NCBI RefSeq assembly: GCF_008824185.1
Contig: NZ_CP044425.1
Location: forward strand, 471,333 to 535,332
Origin: Paracoccus pantotrophus
Lineage (GTDB): Bacteria > Pseudomonadota > Alphaproteobacteria > Rhodobacterales > Rhodobacteraceae
Direction: 5' to 3'
Length of the DNA: 64,000 bases
Shown: positions 8,329-17,585 of the stretch, one piece after another
Numbering within the stretch: position 1 is the stretch's first letter
How the letters are laid out: every line of letters starts with the position of its first letter
Position numbers and translations under genes: made by a program
Notes under the pieces: model-generated
The model's input: only the letters and a program-made list of their open reading frames with translations
The model's database searches: none
Told to the model about the DNA's origin: nothing

Positions 8329-9969
8329 TCACGCCCGCCCTTCCAGCAGACGGAATCGCTGGATCTTGCCGCTTTCGGTCTTGGGCAGCGCCTCGGCAAA
8401 GACCACGCGGCGCGGGTATTTGAAGGGCGCGATGACGGATTTGACATGATCCTGCAAGCATTTGGCCAAGGCCTCGCCGGCCGCGGCACCGGGGCGCAGC
8501 ACGACATGCGCCTCGACGATCTGGCCGCGCGCCTCGTCCGGGGCGCCGACCACGGCGCATTCCAGCACGTCGGGATGGGCCAGCAGCGCCGCCTCGACCT
8601 CGGGGCCGGCGATGTTGTAGCCGGCCGAGACGATGATACCGTCGGTGCGGGCGGCAAAGTGGAAATAGCCCTGCTCGTCGCGCCAGAAACTGTCGCCGGT
8701 CAGGTTCCAGCCGTCCTGCACATAGGCGCGCTGCTTCTCGGGGTCGGCCAGATAGCGGCAGCCGACCGGGCCGCGCACTGCCAGCCGCCCGGTCTCGCCC
8801 GGCGGCAATTCGCGCCCGTCCGGGCCGATGATCCGCGCCTCGTAGCCCGCGACCGGGCGGCCGGTGCAGGCCGGGCGGCTGTCACCGAAACGGTTGGTCA
8901 GGAAGATGTGCAGCATCTCGGTCGAGCCGATGCCGTCCAGCATCGGCTTGCCGGTCTTGGCCATCCATTCCTCGTAGACCGGGCCGGGCAGCGTCTCGCC
9001 GGCCGAGACGGCGGCGCGCAGGCTGGACAGGTCGGCGCCCTCGTCCATCGCCCGCATCATCACCCGATAGGCGGTCGGCGCGGTGAAGCAGATGGTGGCG
9101 CGGTATTTCTGGATGATCTCGACCATGTTCGGCGGCGAGGCGTTCTCCAGCAGCGCCGCCGAGGCGCCGAAGCGCAGCGGAAACACCGCCAGCCCGCCCA
9201 GCCCGAAGGTAAAGGCCAAAGGCGGCGAGCCGACGAAGACATCCTCGGGCCGCACCTCCAGCACCTCGCGGGCATAGCCGTCGGCGATGATCAGGATGTC
9301 GCGGTGGAAATGCATGGTCGCCTTGGGCTCGCCCGTGGTGCCCGAGGTGAAGCCCAGAAGCGCCACGTCGTCGCGCCCCGTGCGCACCGCCTGAAACCGC
9401 ACCGGCTGCGACAGGGCGGCGCGGTCCAGCTCGGCATCGTGGTTCGCCGTGCCGTCGAAGCCGATCACGGTCTTCAGGTGCCGGCTGCCCTTGGCGGCCA
9501 GCGCCAGCTCGTCCATCAGCCTTGTGTCGCAAAGCGCGTGGCTGACCTGCGCCTTGTCGATGATCTTGGCCAGTTCGCCCGCGCGCAGCATCGGCATGGT
9601 GTTGACCACCACCGCCCCGGCCTTGGTCGCGGCCAGCCAGCAGGCCACCATGGCCGGGTTGTTGGCCGAGCGGATCAGCACCCGGTTGCCCGGCCGCAGG
9701 CCGTAAGTCTCGACCAGCGCATGGGCGATGCGGTTGGTCCAGTCGGTCAGTTCCTTGTAGCTGCGGATGCGGCCGTTGCCGATCAGCGCGATATGGTCGC
9801 CGAAACCCTTCTCGACCATGCAGTCGGTCAGCTCGACCGCGGCGTTCAGGTATTCGGGATAGGCGAAGCCCTCCAGCTTCAGCCGCGGCCAAAGCTCGGC
9901 CGGCGGCAGGTTGTCGCGCGAGAAGCTATCGACATGCGCCGAGGGTCCAAGCGGCGGATTGCCCGTCAT
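8329..9969 (-). CDS. 2-aminobenzoate (anthranilate)-CoA ligase
   Basis: ATP-dependent acyl-CoA synthetase of the benzoate-CoA ligase group, 546 residues from the ATG at 9969; that start has an AGGGAGA site in front, and the longer frame from 9999 lacks one. The P-loop FTSGTTGEPKA lies in the middle, the adenylate motif YFHFAARTDGII late, and the catalytic Lys in PKTESGKIQRF near the C-terminus. It would make 2-aminobenzoyl-CoA, the entry step of the pathway. The neighbouring monooxygenase/reductase fusion is specific for that CoA ester, which makes anthranilate a much better substrate assignment than benzoate. Confidence 0.85.
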   Translation of the reverse strand: MTGNPPLGPSAHVDSFSRDNLPPAELWPRLKLEGFAYPEYLNAAVELTDCMVEKGFGDHIALIGNGRIRSYKELTDWTNRIAHALVETYGLRPGNRVLIRSANNPAMVACWLAATKAGAVVVNTMPMLRAGELAKIIDKAQVSHALCDTRLMDELALAAKGSRHLKTVIGFDGTANHDAELDRAALSQPVRFQAVRTGRDDVALLGFTSGTTGEPKATMHFHRDILIIADGYAREVLEVRPEDVFVGSPPLAFTFGLGGLAVFPLRFGASAALLENASPPNMVEIIQKYRATICFTAPTAYRVMMRAMDEGADLSSLRAAVSAGETLPGPVYEEWMAKTGKPMLDGIGSTEMLHIFLTNRFGDSRPACTGRPVAGYEARIIGPDGRELPPGETGRLAVRGPVGCRYLADPEKQRAYVQDGWNLTGDSFWRDEQGYFHFAARTDGIIVSAGYNIAGPEVEAALLAHPDVLECAVVGAPDEARGQIVEAHVVLRPGAAAGEALAKCLQDHVKSVIAPFKYPRRVVFAEALPKTESGKIQRFRLLEGRA

Positions 9970-9987
9970 CTTCAATCTCCCTGTTGG

Positions 9988-10019
9988 GCGGGCCGGCATC
10001 TTGTCGTGCCTTGGCCCGC
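9988..10019 (-). other. Stem-loop between RidA and CoA-ligase genes
   Basis: GCGGGCC plus GGCA (9988-9998) pairs with TGCC-tt-GGCCCGC (10007-10019) around an 8-base loop, giving an 11-bp stem with a 2-base bulge. It lies in the 66-base gap between the RidA stop and the ligase start. No T run follows. It may tune expression of the ligase and transporter genes downstream. Confidence 0.45.
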
Positions 10020-10035
10020 TTGTGCCGCGCCCCCG

Positions 10036-10434
10036 TCAGGCGGGGATCACGGCGGTTGCCTCGATCTCGACCTTGGCGCGGTCCTCGACCAGGGCCACGA
10101 CCTGCACCAGCGCCATGGCCGGATAATGCCGGCCGATGATCTCCTTGTAGGCTTGCCCGATGTCCTTGAGCGCGCCCAGATATTCGCGCTTGTCGGTGAC
10201 ATACCAGGTCAGGCGAACCAGATGTTCGGGCCGCGCGCCGGCTTCGGCCAGCACGGCGACGATGGATTGCAGCGCCTGGCGCACCTGCCCGGCGAAATCG
10301 TCGGTCTCGAATTCCTGCTGGTCGTTCCAGCCGATCATGCCGCCGGTGAACACCATCCGCCCGGTGGCGGCGATGCCGTTGGAATAGCCCGGCGTCGCCT
10401 TCCAGTTCCTCGGATGCAGAACCTCATGCACCAT
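10036..10434 (-). CDS. RidA (YjgF/YER057c/UK114) family protein
   Basis: 132-residue member of the RidA family, which hydrolyses reactive enamines/imines to ketones and ammonia. The family core is visible: NGIAATGRMVFTGGMIGWN at the N-terminal strand pair, QALQSIVAVLAEAG in the helix, and the C-terminal RAKVEIEATAVIP with the Arg that normally contacts the substrate carboxylate. It overlaps the thioesterase gene by 11 bases inside the anthranilate operon. The product of 2-aminobenzoyl-CoA monooxygenase/reductase is an enamine, so a deaminase role in the pathway is plausible. The A. evansii cluster also encodes such a protein ('translation inhibitor'). Confidence 0.88.
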   Translation of the reverse strand: MVHEVLHPRNWKATPGYSNGIAATGRMVFTGGMIGWNDQQEFETDDFAGQVRQALQSIVAVLAEAGARPEHLVRLTWYVTDKREYLGALKDIGQAYKEIIGRHYPAMALVQVVALVEDRAKVEIEATAVIPA

Positions 10435-10843
10435 CGCTTGCCTCCATGAACGCGATCATCTTGCGGCGGATCGCCTCGGGCCAGGGCGCGGCGCGCCCCT
10501 GCGGCGTGACCCAGACCAGGGTCGAGACGCATTGCAGCTTCAACTGCCCGCCGGCGCTGGCCCGCTGCACCAGCCGCGCGCTGGAGCCGCCGACATGCTG
10601 CACCTCCAGCGCGAAATCCAGCACCTCGCCCAGACGCGAGGGCGCGCGAAACCCGGCCTCGATCTGCACGGTCGGAACCGCGCAATCCTCCTCGACATGG
10701 ATGCGGGTGAAAGGATAGGCCAGCACCTCGGCAAAGAAATTCTCGATCACCGAGTTCAGCATCTCGAAGTAACGGGGATAGAAGACGATCCCCGCCGGGT
10801 CGCAATGGTTGAACTCGACCTGGATGCGGCGCCGGTAGATCAT
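10424..10843 (-). CDS. 4-hydroxybenzoyl-CoA-type acyl-CoA thioesterase
   Basis: 139-residue hot-dog thioesterase. The N-terminal motif EFNHCDPAGIVFYPRYFEM carries the Asp of the 4HBT class (DPAGIV), followed by the long central helix and strands ending in CVSTLVWV. The ATG at 10843 overlaps the acyl-CoA dehydrogenase stop (ATGA), so a longer in-frame extension reading back through the dehydrogenase gene is not real. It could recycle CoA from dead-end aromatic or alicyclic thioesters of the anthranilate pathway. The substrate is unproven. Confidence 0.85.
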   Translation of the reverse strand: MIYRRRIQVEFNHCDPAGIVFYPRYFEMLNSVIENFFAEVLAYPFTRIHVEEDCAVPTVQIEAGFRAPSRLGEVLDFALEVQHVGGSSARLVQRASAGGQLKLQCVSTLVWVTPQGRAAPWPEAIRRKMIAFMEASDGA

Positions 10844-11973
10844 GCCAGAACGCTCCGGGCGATGACCACGCGCTGCACGTCGCTGGCGCCCTCGTAGATG
10901 CGCAGGGCGCGGATGTCGCGGTAAAGCGCCTCGACCGCGCTGCCGTGGCGCACGCCGTCGCCGCCATGCAGTTGCAGCGCGGCGTCGATCACCTCCTGCG
11001 CGGCCTCGGTGGCATAGAGCTTGGCCATCGCCGCCTCGCGGGTGACGCGCGGCGCGCCCATGTCCTTGGTCCAGGCGGCGCGATAGACCAGCAGCGCCGC
11101 CGCATCCACCTTCAGCGCCATGTCGGCCAGATGGCCCTGCACGATCTGGTGATCGGCCAGCGTGCCGCCGCCGGCCCGCGGCCGCCGCGCCCGCGCCAGG
11201 GCCTCGTCCAGCGCGCGGCGCGCCATGCCAAGCGCCGCCGCCCCGACCGTGGGGCGGAACACGTCCAGCACCGACATGGCGATCTTGAACCCCTCGCCCG
11301 GCCGGCCGATCAGCGCCGCATCCGGCAGCACCACCCCGTCCAGCTTCAGCCGGGCCAGGGGATGCGGGGCGATGACCTCGATCCGTTCGGCGATCGTCAG
11401 CCCGGCGCTGTCGGCCGGCATCAGGAAGGCCGACAAGCCCCGCGCGCCCGGTGCCTCGCCGGTGCGGGCGAAGACGACATAGAGATCGGCGATGCCGCCG
11501 TTCGAGATATAGGTCTTTTCGCCCGTCAGCCGCCAGCCGCCCGGGGCACGCTCGGCCAGCGTCGCGGTGCTGGCCACGTCCGAACCGGCGCCGGGCTCGG
11601 TCAGCGCGAAACCCGAGATCGCCCGGCCCGCGCGCGTTTGCTCCAGCCATTCCCGCTGGCCGGGAGTGCCGAACAGCGTCACCGCCCCCATGCCCAGCCC
11701 CTGCATGGCAAAGGCGAAATCGGCCAGCGGATCGTGCCGCGCCAGCGTCTCGCGGATCAGGCACAGGCTGCGCACGTCCAGCGCCTCGCCCGCGCCCGCG
11801 CCGCTATGACGCAAGAAGCCCGCCGCCCCAAGCGCCGCGACCAGCACCTTGCAGGCGGCATCGACATCGCCGTGATCCACCGGCAGATGCGCGGCGCACC
11901 AATCCTCAAGCGCCGCCGAAAGTTCGCGGTGGCGGGTCTCGAAAAACGGCCAGTCCAGAAAGCTCTTGTCCAT
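10840..11973 (-). CDS. Acyl-CoA dehydrogenase
   Basis: 377-residue FAD enzyme for alpha,beta-desaturation of an acyl-CoA. Family landmarks: GFALTEPGAGSD near 130-145 (FAD/substrate loop), YISNGGIADLYVVFAR, the C-terminal QLHGGDGVRHGSAVEALYRDIRA block and the ending IYEGASDVQRVVIAR. In place it would act on the alicyclic CoA ester formed after ring reduction of 2-aminobenzoyl-CoA, one of the three beta-oxidation-type enzymes of the cluster. Electrons would go to an ETF such as the one at 48201-49885. The catalytic Glu cannot be placed with certainty without an alignment. Confidence 0.9.
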   Translation of the reverse strand: MDKSFLDWPFFETRHRELSAALEDWCAAHLPVDHGDVDAACKVLVAALGAAGFLRHSGAGAGEALDVRSLCLIRETLARHDPLADFAFAMQGLGMGAVTLFGTPGQREWLEQTRAGRAISGFALTEPGAGSDVASTATLAERAPGGWRLTGEKTYISNGGIADLYVVFARTGEAPGARGLSAFLMPADSAGLTIAERIEVIAPHPLARLKLDGVVLPDAALIGRPGEGFKIAMSVLDVFRPTVGAAALGMARRALDEALARARRPRAGGGTLADHQIVQGHLADMALKVDAAALLVYRAAWTKDMGAPRVTREAAMAKLYATEAAQEVIDAALQLHGGDGVRHGSAVEALYRDIRALRIYEGASDVQRVVIARSVLA

Positions 11974-12042
11974 CTTCCTTGTCCAAATATCCTCGGAGGT
12001 TGTCCATTGAGCCCGCCATTGGTCCGAGGACCAATGGACAAC
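11966..12042. repeat. TTGTCCA repeats and competing nested hairpins
   Basis: In the 89-base gap between the enoyl-CoA hydratase and acyl-CoA dehydrogenase genes, TTGTCCA occurs at 11966-11972, 11979-11985 and 12000-12006, and inverted at 12035-12041. Two mutually exclusive perfect inverted repeats result: GTTGTCCATTG (11999-12009) with CAATGGACAAC (12032-12042), and CCATTGGTCC (12016-12025) with GGACCAATGG (12028-12037). The CCTCGGAGG next to it supplies the ribosome site for the dehydrogenase on the minus strand. Confidence 0.6.
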
Positions 12043-12062
12043 GGGGCAGACAGCCCCCGGCT

Positions 12063-12871
<809 letters not shown>

Positions 12872-12875
<4 letters not shown>

Positions 12876-13309
12876 TTCGCGCCCCCCATGCGTTTCAGGA
12901 TCTCGGTCAGCAACTCGATGTCCTCCTCGGTCAGGCCGGCGAAGATGCGGTTCACCTCGGCCTCGTGATCGGCGGCGAAACCCTCGAAGGCCGCCAGCCC
13001 CTCGGGCGTCAGGCTGACGAAGACGGTGCGCCGATCGGTTTCCGAGGGCTCGCGCCGCGCCAGCCCGTCCCGTTCCAGCCGGTCCACCACCGCCGTCGCA
13101 TTGCCGTTCGAGACCAGCAACATGCGGCTGAGCTCGCTCATGGTGACGCCCTCGCGCCGGCGATAGAGCGCGGCCATCACGTCGAAACGCGGCAGCGTCG
13201 TGTCGTGCCTGACCCGCAGGAACTCGCGCAGCTGCCCCTCGGCCGCGCGGGTGACGCCCAGCAGGCGGATCCACAGCTTCAGCCGGCGCTTGGACAGCGG
13301 ATCGTTCAT
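12872..13309 (-). CDS. MarR-family transcriptional regulator
   Basis: 145-residue winged-helix regulator. The recognition helix region MSELSRMLLVSNGNATAVVDRLER lies at 57-80 and the wing RREPSETDRRTVFVSLTPEG at 85-104. It is embedded inside the catabolic operon with four-base overlaps on both sides, so it is made with the enzymes it probably controls. MarR-type regulators of aromatic-CoA pathways (BadR, CouR, HcaR) respond to acyl-CoA ligands. Its likely operators are the two near-palindromes at 16389-16417. Confidence 0.9.
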
Positions 13310-14046
13310 GCCTCGCCCCCCGAAATACCGATGGCCTGGCCGTTGACCCCCTCGGAGCCCGGCCCGCACAGCCACAGCGCCGCGGCGCTGACCTCGGCGG
13401 GCTGGATCAGCCGGCCCTGCGGATTGGTCGCGGTCAGCGCGGCCAGCGCCTGATCCCGGCTCTTGCCGGTCTTGTCCATGATGGTGGCGATGGAACGCGC
13501 CGTCATCTCGGTATCCAGAAAGCCGGGACACAGCGCGTTGACCGTCACCGGCCGCCGCGCCACCTCCAGCGCCAGGCTGCGCACCAGACCCACGACGCCA
13601 TGCTTGGCCGCCGCATAGGGCGCGACATAGGCATAGCCGCGAAGGCCGGCGGTCGAGGCCACGGCGATCAGCCGGCCCCAGCCGGGCAATTGCGCCAGCC
13701 CCTCGCGGAAGGTCAGGAAGGTGCCGGTCAGGTTCACCGCCAGCATGGCGTTCCACTGCTCCAGCGTGGTGCGGCTGAGCGGCGCGCTGTCCGCCGCCCC
13801 GGCATTGGCGATGACGATGTCGCAGGGACCGGCCTCGGCGAACAGCGCCCTGACGCTGGCCTCGTCGGTCACGTCGGCGGTCAGGGCGCGGGCGCCGGTC
13901 CGTTCGGCCACGGCCTCCAGCGGTGCCTTGCGGCGGCCGCAGATCACCACCTCGGCCCCGGCCCCGGCAAAGGCGCGCGCCAGATCGGCGCCGGTGCCCG
14001 TGCCCCCCCCGGTGATCAGCACCCGTTTGCCCGCCATCGCCGTCAT
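13306..14046 (-). CDS. Short-chain dehydrogenase/reductase (SDR)
   Basis: 246-residue NAD(P)-dependent oxidoreductase. The cofactor motif TGGGTGTG is near 13-20, NAGA near 83-86, catalytic Ser in VASTAG and YxxxK as Y-AAA-K near 147-151. Start chosen at 14046, where ATG overlaps the stop of the monooxygenase/reductase gene (ATGA). In the anthraniloyl-CoA pathway it would oxidise or reduce a ring hydroxyl/keto group of the alicyclic CoA intermediate; the exact step is inference. Confidence 0.88.
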   Translation of the reverse strand: MTAMAGKRVLITGGGTGTGADLARAFAGAGAEVVICGRRKAPLEAVAERTGARALTADVTDEASVRALFAEAGPCDIVIANAGAADSAPLSRTTLEQWNAMLAVNLTGTFLTFREGLAQLPGWGRLIAVASTAGLRGYAYVAPYAAAKHGVVGLVRSLALEVARRPVTVNALCPGFLDTEMTARSIATIMDKTGKSRDQALAALTATNPQGRLIQPAEVSAAALWLCGPGSEGVNGQAIGISGGEA

Positions 14047-16328
14047 GCCCGGATCGCCTCCTGCGCGCGGCTGCGCAGCCGCAGCGCCTGGTCGCGGCCG
14101 GCCTGATAGGGCAAGGGCCAGGCCGCGGCCTCGTCCCCGGCCTCGACGGCGGCGTGCAAGGTCCAATAGGGATCGGCCAGATGCGGCCGCGCCAGGCAGA
14201 CCAGATCGGCCCGGCCGGCCAGCAGGATGCCGTTCACCTGGTCGGCCTCGGTGATATTGCCCACCGCCATGGTCGCGAGCCCGGCCTCGTTGCGGATGCG
14301 GTCGCTGAACGGGGTCTGGAACATCCGGCCATAGATGGGCCGCGCCCCGGTGCTGGTCTGCCCGGCCGAGACGTCGATGATGTCGGCGCCGGCATCGGCG
14401 AACATCCGGGCGATCTCGACCGCCTCCTCGGGCGTCACGCCCTCGTCGCCCACCCAGTCATTGGCCGAGATGCGCACCGACATCGGCTTTTGCTCCGGCC
14501 AGACGGCGCGCATCGCCCGAAACACCTCCAGCGGATAGCGCATGCGGTTTTCCAGGCTGCCGCCATAGTCGTCCTCGCGCCGGTTCGACAGCGGCGAGAT
14601 GAAGCTGGAGATCAGATAGCCATGCGCCGCATGCAGCTCGACCATGTCGAAGCCCGCCCGCGCCGCCATCTGGGTCGCGGCGACGAACTGGTCGCGCACC
14701 ATGTCCATGTCGGCGCGGTCCATGGCCTTCGGCACCGCATTGCCGTCCTGCCACGGGATCGCGCTGGCCGAGATCAGCGGCCAGTTGCCCTGGGCCAGCG
14801 GCCGGTCGGCATCCTGCCAGCCCAGCTGGGTCGAGCCCTTGCGGCCGGAATGGCCGATCTGCATGCAGATCTTGGCCCGTGTCTCGGCATGGATGAAATC
14901 GACGATCCGCTTCCAGGCAGCCTCGTGTTCGGGCGCGTAGAGGCCGGGACAGCCGGGGCTGATCCGCCCCTCGGCCGAGACGCAGGTCATCTCGGTATAG
15001 ACCAGCCCGGCGCCGCCCTTGGCGCGCTCGGCGTAATGGACGAAATGCCAGTCGGTCGGGCAGCCGTCCACGGCCTTGTATTGTGCCATGGGCGAGACGA
15101 CGACGCGGTTTTCCAGCGCCATGTCGCGCAGCCGGAAGGGCGCGAACATCGGCCGCCGGCCCTTGCGCCCGCCGGCGCGTCCCTGAAACCAGTCCTCGGC
15201 CTGCCCCAGCCATTCAGGGTCGCGCAGGCGCAGGTTTTCGTGGCTGATGCGCTGCGAACGGGTCAGCAGCGAATAGGCGAATTGCAGCGGCTCCATGTCC
15301 AGGTAACGCTCGACCTGCTCGAACCATTCCAGGCTGTTGCGGGCGGCCGATTGCAGGCGCAGCACCTCGACGCGGCGTTCTTCCTGATAGCGTTCGAAGG
15401 CGCGCTGCATGGTCGGTTCGGAATGCAGGTATTCGGCCAGCGCGATGGCGCTGTCGAAGGCCAGCCGCGAACCCGAGCCGATCGAGAAATGCCCGGTCGC
15501 CGCCGCATCGCCCATCAGCACGACATTCTCGTGATACCAACGCTCGCAGATGACCCGCGGGAACTGGATCCAGACCGCCGAGCCGCGCAGATGCGCGGCA
15601 TTGGACATCAGCGCGTGGCCGCCCAGATGGCGCTCGAAGATCCTGCGGCAGGTCTCGACCGATTCCTCCTTGGACATGTCGGCAAAGCCCAGCTTCTCCC
15701 AGGTCTCGGGCAGGGTCTCGACGATGAAGGTCGCGGTGTCGCCGTCGAACTGGTAGACATGCGCCCAGACCCAGCCATGCTCGGTCCGCTCGAAGATGAA
15801 GGTGAAGGCGTCATCGAATTTCTGATGCGTGCCCAGCCAGACGAACTTGCAGCGGCGGGTGTCGATATCGGGCTGGAACACCTGGGCATATTCGCTGCGC
15901 ACCAGGCTGTTGATGCCGTCGCAGCCCACCACCAGGTCGTAGTCCCGGCGGTATTCCTCGGCCGAGCGGAACTCGGTCTCGAAGCGCAGGTCGATCCCCA
16001 GCTCGCGCGCGCGGGCTTGCAGCAGGACCAGCATCTGCTTGCGGCCGATGCCGGCGAAGCCATGCCCGCCCGAGACGGTGCGCACCCCGTCATGCACCAC
16101 GGCAATATCGTCCCAATAGGCGAAATGGCTGCGGATCGCCTCGGTGCTGGCGGGGTCGTTCTGCTGCATCCGCCCCAGCGCGTCGTCCGACAGCACCACG
16201 CCCCAGCCGAAGGTGTCGTTGGCCTTGTTGCGTTCCAGCACGGTGATCTGGTGCGAGGGATCGCGCAGCTTCATCGAAATGGCGAAGTACAGTCCAGCCG
16301 GGCCACCGCCCATACACAAGATCTTCAT
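14043..16328 (-). CDS. 2-aminobenzoyl-CoA monooxygenase/reductase (two-flavoprotein fusion)
   Basis: 761-residue fusion and the diagnostic enzyme of the cluster. Residues 1 to about 385 form a salicylate-hydroxylase-like FAD monooxygenase: GGGPAGLYFAISM at 7-19, and the FAD motif GDAAATGHFSIGSGSR near 273-288. From about residue 393 (MFAPFRLRDM) to the end it is an old-yellow-enzyme-like FMN reductase: VVSPMAQY, QIGHSGRKGS and HAAHGYL. The known enzyme hydroxylates 2-aminobenzoyl-CoA at C5 and then reduces the ring to 2-amino-5-oxocyclohex-1-enecarboxyl-CoA. Size and domain order match the 87-kDa A. evansii enzyme. It is the first gene of the leftward operon and diverges from 16469. Confidence 0.93.
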   Translation of the reverse strand: MKILCMGGGPAGLYFAISMKLRDPSHQITVLERNKANDTFGWGVVLSDDALGRMQQNDPASTEAIRSHFAYWDDIAVVHDGVRTVSGGHGFAGIGRKQMLVLLQARARELGIDLRFETEFRSAEEYRRDYDLVVGCDGINSLVRSEYAQVFQPDIDTRRCKFVWLGTHQKFDDAFTFIFERTEHGWVWAHVYQFDGDTATFIVETLPETWEKLGFADMSKEESVETCRRIFERHLGGHALMSNAAHLRGSAVWIQFPRVICERWYHENVVLMGDAAATGHFSIGSGSRLAFDSAIALAEYLHSEPTMQRAFERYQEERRVEVLRLQSAARNSLEWFEQVERYLDMEPLQFAYSLLTRSQRISHENLRLRDPEWLGQAEDWFQGRAGGRKGRRPMFAPFRLRDMALENRVVVSPMAQYKAVDGCPTDWHFVHYAERAKGGAGLVYTEMTCVSAEGRISPGCPGLYAPEHEAAWKRIVDFIHAETRAKICMQIGHSGRKGSTQLGWQDADRPLAQGNWPLISASAIPWQDGNAVPKAMDRADMDMVRDQFVAATQMAARAGFDMVELHAAHGYLISSFISPLSNRREDDYGGSLENRMRYPLEVFRAMRAVWPEQKPMSVRISANDWVGDEGVTPEEAVEIARMFADAGADIIDVSAGQTSTGARPIYGRMFQTPFSDRIRNEAGLATMAVGNITEADQVNGILLAGRADLVCLARPHLADPYWTLHAAVEAGDEAAAWPLPYQAGRDQALRLRSRAQEAIRA

Positions 16329-16388
16329 CGCTCACCTCCCTGCGCCTTTTCGGCCTGTTGGGGAAAAGCTGCCAGCGAATCGGATTCG

Positions 16389-16417
16389 TTTCAAGTTTAA
16401 AATTTCAAGCTTGAAAT
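16389..16417. promoter_or_regulatory. Tandem near-palindromic operators in the divergent anthranilate promoter
   Basis: A perfect 16-bp palindrome ATTTCAAGCTTGAAAT (16402-16417) is preceded without a gap by a related 14-mer TTTCAAGTTTAAAA (16389-16402), 12 of 14 identical to TTTCAAGCTTGAAA (16403-16416). The sites lie in the 140-bp region between the divergent monooxygenase/reductase (start 16328) and 3-hydroxyacyl-CoA dehydrogenase (start 16469) genes. Size and symmetry fit a MarR-type dimer. Assignment to the MarR protein at 12872-13309 is inference. Confidence 0.65.
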
Positions 16418-16468
16418 GATTCTTGCCGATGGCATGATGTCCATGGGATGCAGCGCGGAGTTTCCGAC

Positions 16469-17584
16469 ATGACCACCATTGCCGTCATCGGCCTGGGCAC
16501 GATGGGCCTCGGCATCGCCCAGACCTATGCCGCCGCCGGCTTTGCCGTGCTGGCGACCGATGCCGCGGCGGACGCGCGGAAAACGGCGCTGGAGCGGCTG
16601 CGCGCCGGCCTTGCGCCTCGGGTCCAGGCCGGCAAGCTGGCGCAAGCCGATCTGGACGCGACCCTGGCCCGCATCACCGTCGTCGAGGGCCCCGAGGCCA
16701 TGGGCGCCGCCGATCTGGCCATCGAGGCGGTGGTCGAGCGCATGGAGGTCAAGCGCGCCCTGTTCGCGGCACTGGAATCGGTGCTGGCGCCCGATGCGGT
16801 GCTGGCCAGCAATACCTCGTCGCTGTCGGTCGCCGCCATGGCCGAGGGGCTTTCGCAGCCCCAGCGCCTGCTGGGCCTGCATTTCTTCAACCCGGCACCG
16901 GTGATGAAGCTGGTCGAGCTGGTGGCCCATCCCGGCACCGGTGCGGCGGCGCTGGACCGCGCCCGGCGTCTGACCGAGACCGCCGGCAAGACCGTGATCC
17001 CGTGCCCCGACCGGCCCGGTTTCATCGTCAACCGCTGCGCCCGGCCCTTTTACGGCGAGGCGCTGGCGCTGCTGGAGGAGGGCCGCAGCGCGGCCGAGAT
17101 CGACGCGGCGATGCTGGCGGCGGGCTATCGGCTGGGCCCCTTCGGCTTGATCGACCTGGTGGGCGCCGACATCAACCTGGCCGCGACCGAAAGCCTTGCC
17201 GCGGCGATGGATGGCCACCCGCGCTATCACGTCTTCGAGGCGGCGCGGCGGCAGGTCGCCTCGGGCGCTCTGGGGCGCAAGACCGGCCGGGGCTTCGTTT
17301 ACCCGGAAAAGCCCGGCCCCGCCCCCGAGGATGCCGCGGCCATCGTCCGGCGCATCGAGGCGACGCTGGTCAACGAGGCCGGCTGGCTTCTGGCCGAGGG
17401 CGGCACGACGCAGGAGGGCATCGACACGGCTCTGAAACTGGGCCTGAACTTCCCGCGCGGCCCGTTCGAGATCCTGGCCGCGCAGGGATGCGCGCGGGTG
17501 CGGGACCGGCTGGAGCGGCTGGCTGCCGCCGCGCCGGCCCATCTGTACGGGCGCTACCGGCCCGCGCCCATCCTGACGCGCTGA
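16469..17584 (+). CDS. 3-hydroxyacyl-CoA dehydrogenase (anthraniloyl-CoA pathway)
   Basis: 371-residue NAD-dependent dehydrogenase. The Rossmann motif GLGTMGLGIAQ lies at 8-18, catalytic Ser and His in SNTSSLSV and GLHFFNPAPVMKLVE, and there are two copies of the C-terminal dimerisation domain, as in PaaH-type enzymes. Start set at ATG 16469, with GGAG eight bases ahead; the in-frame ATG at 16448 has no ribosome site. It is transcribed divergently from the rest of the cluster across the operator pair, so both units are probably regulated together. Its stop lies one base from the convergent hydratase-gene stop. Confidence 0.92.
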   Translation: MTTIAVIGLGTMGLGIAQTYAAAGFAVLATDAAADARKTALERLRAGLAPRVQAGKLAQADLDATLARITVVEGPEAMGAADLAIEAVVERMEVKRALFAALESVLAPDAVLASNTSSLSVAAMAEGLSQPQRLLGLHFFNPAPVMKLVELVAHPGTGAAALDRARRLTETAGKTVIPCPDRPGFIVNRCARPFYGEALALLEEGRSAAEIDAAMLAAGYRLGPFGLIDLVGADINLAATESLAAAMDGHPRYHVFEAARRQVASGALGRKTGRGFVYPEKPGPAPEDAAAIVRRIEATLVNEAGWLLAEGGTTQEGIDTALKLGLNFPRGPFEILAAQGCARVRDRLERLAAAAPAHLYGRYRPAPILTR

Positions 17585-17585
17585 T

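Noticed and set aside
8329..9969. Benzoate-CoA ligase assignment
   Set aside because: The sequence family covers benzoate and 2-aminobenzoate ligases, but the fused 2-aminobenzoyl-CoA monooxygenase/reductase in the same operon and the absence of box or bcr genes favour 2-aminobenzoate.
10424..11764. 446-codon version of the thioesterase fused to upstream sequence
   Set aside because: The extra N-terminal part reads the acyl-CoA dehydrogenase gene in the wrong frame; the real start is the ATGA overlap at 10843.
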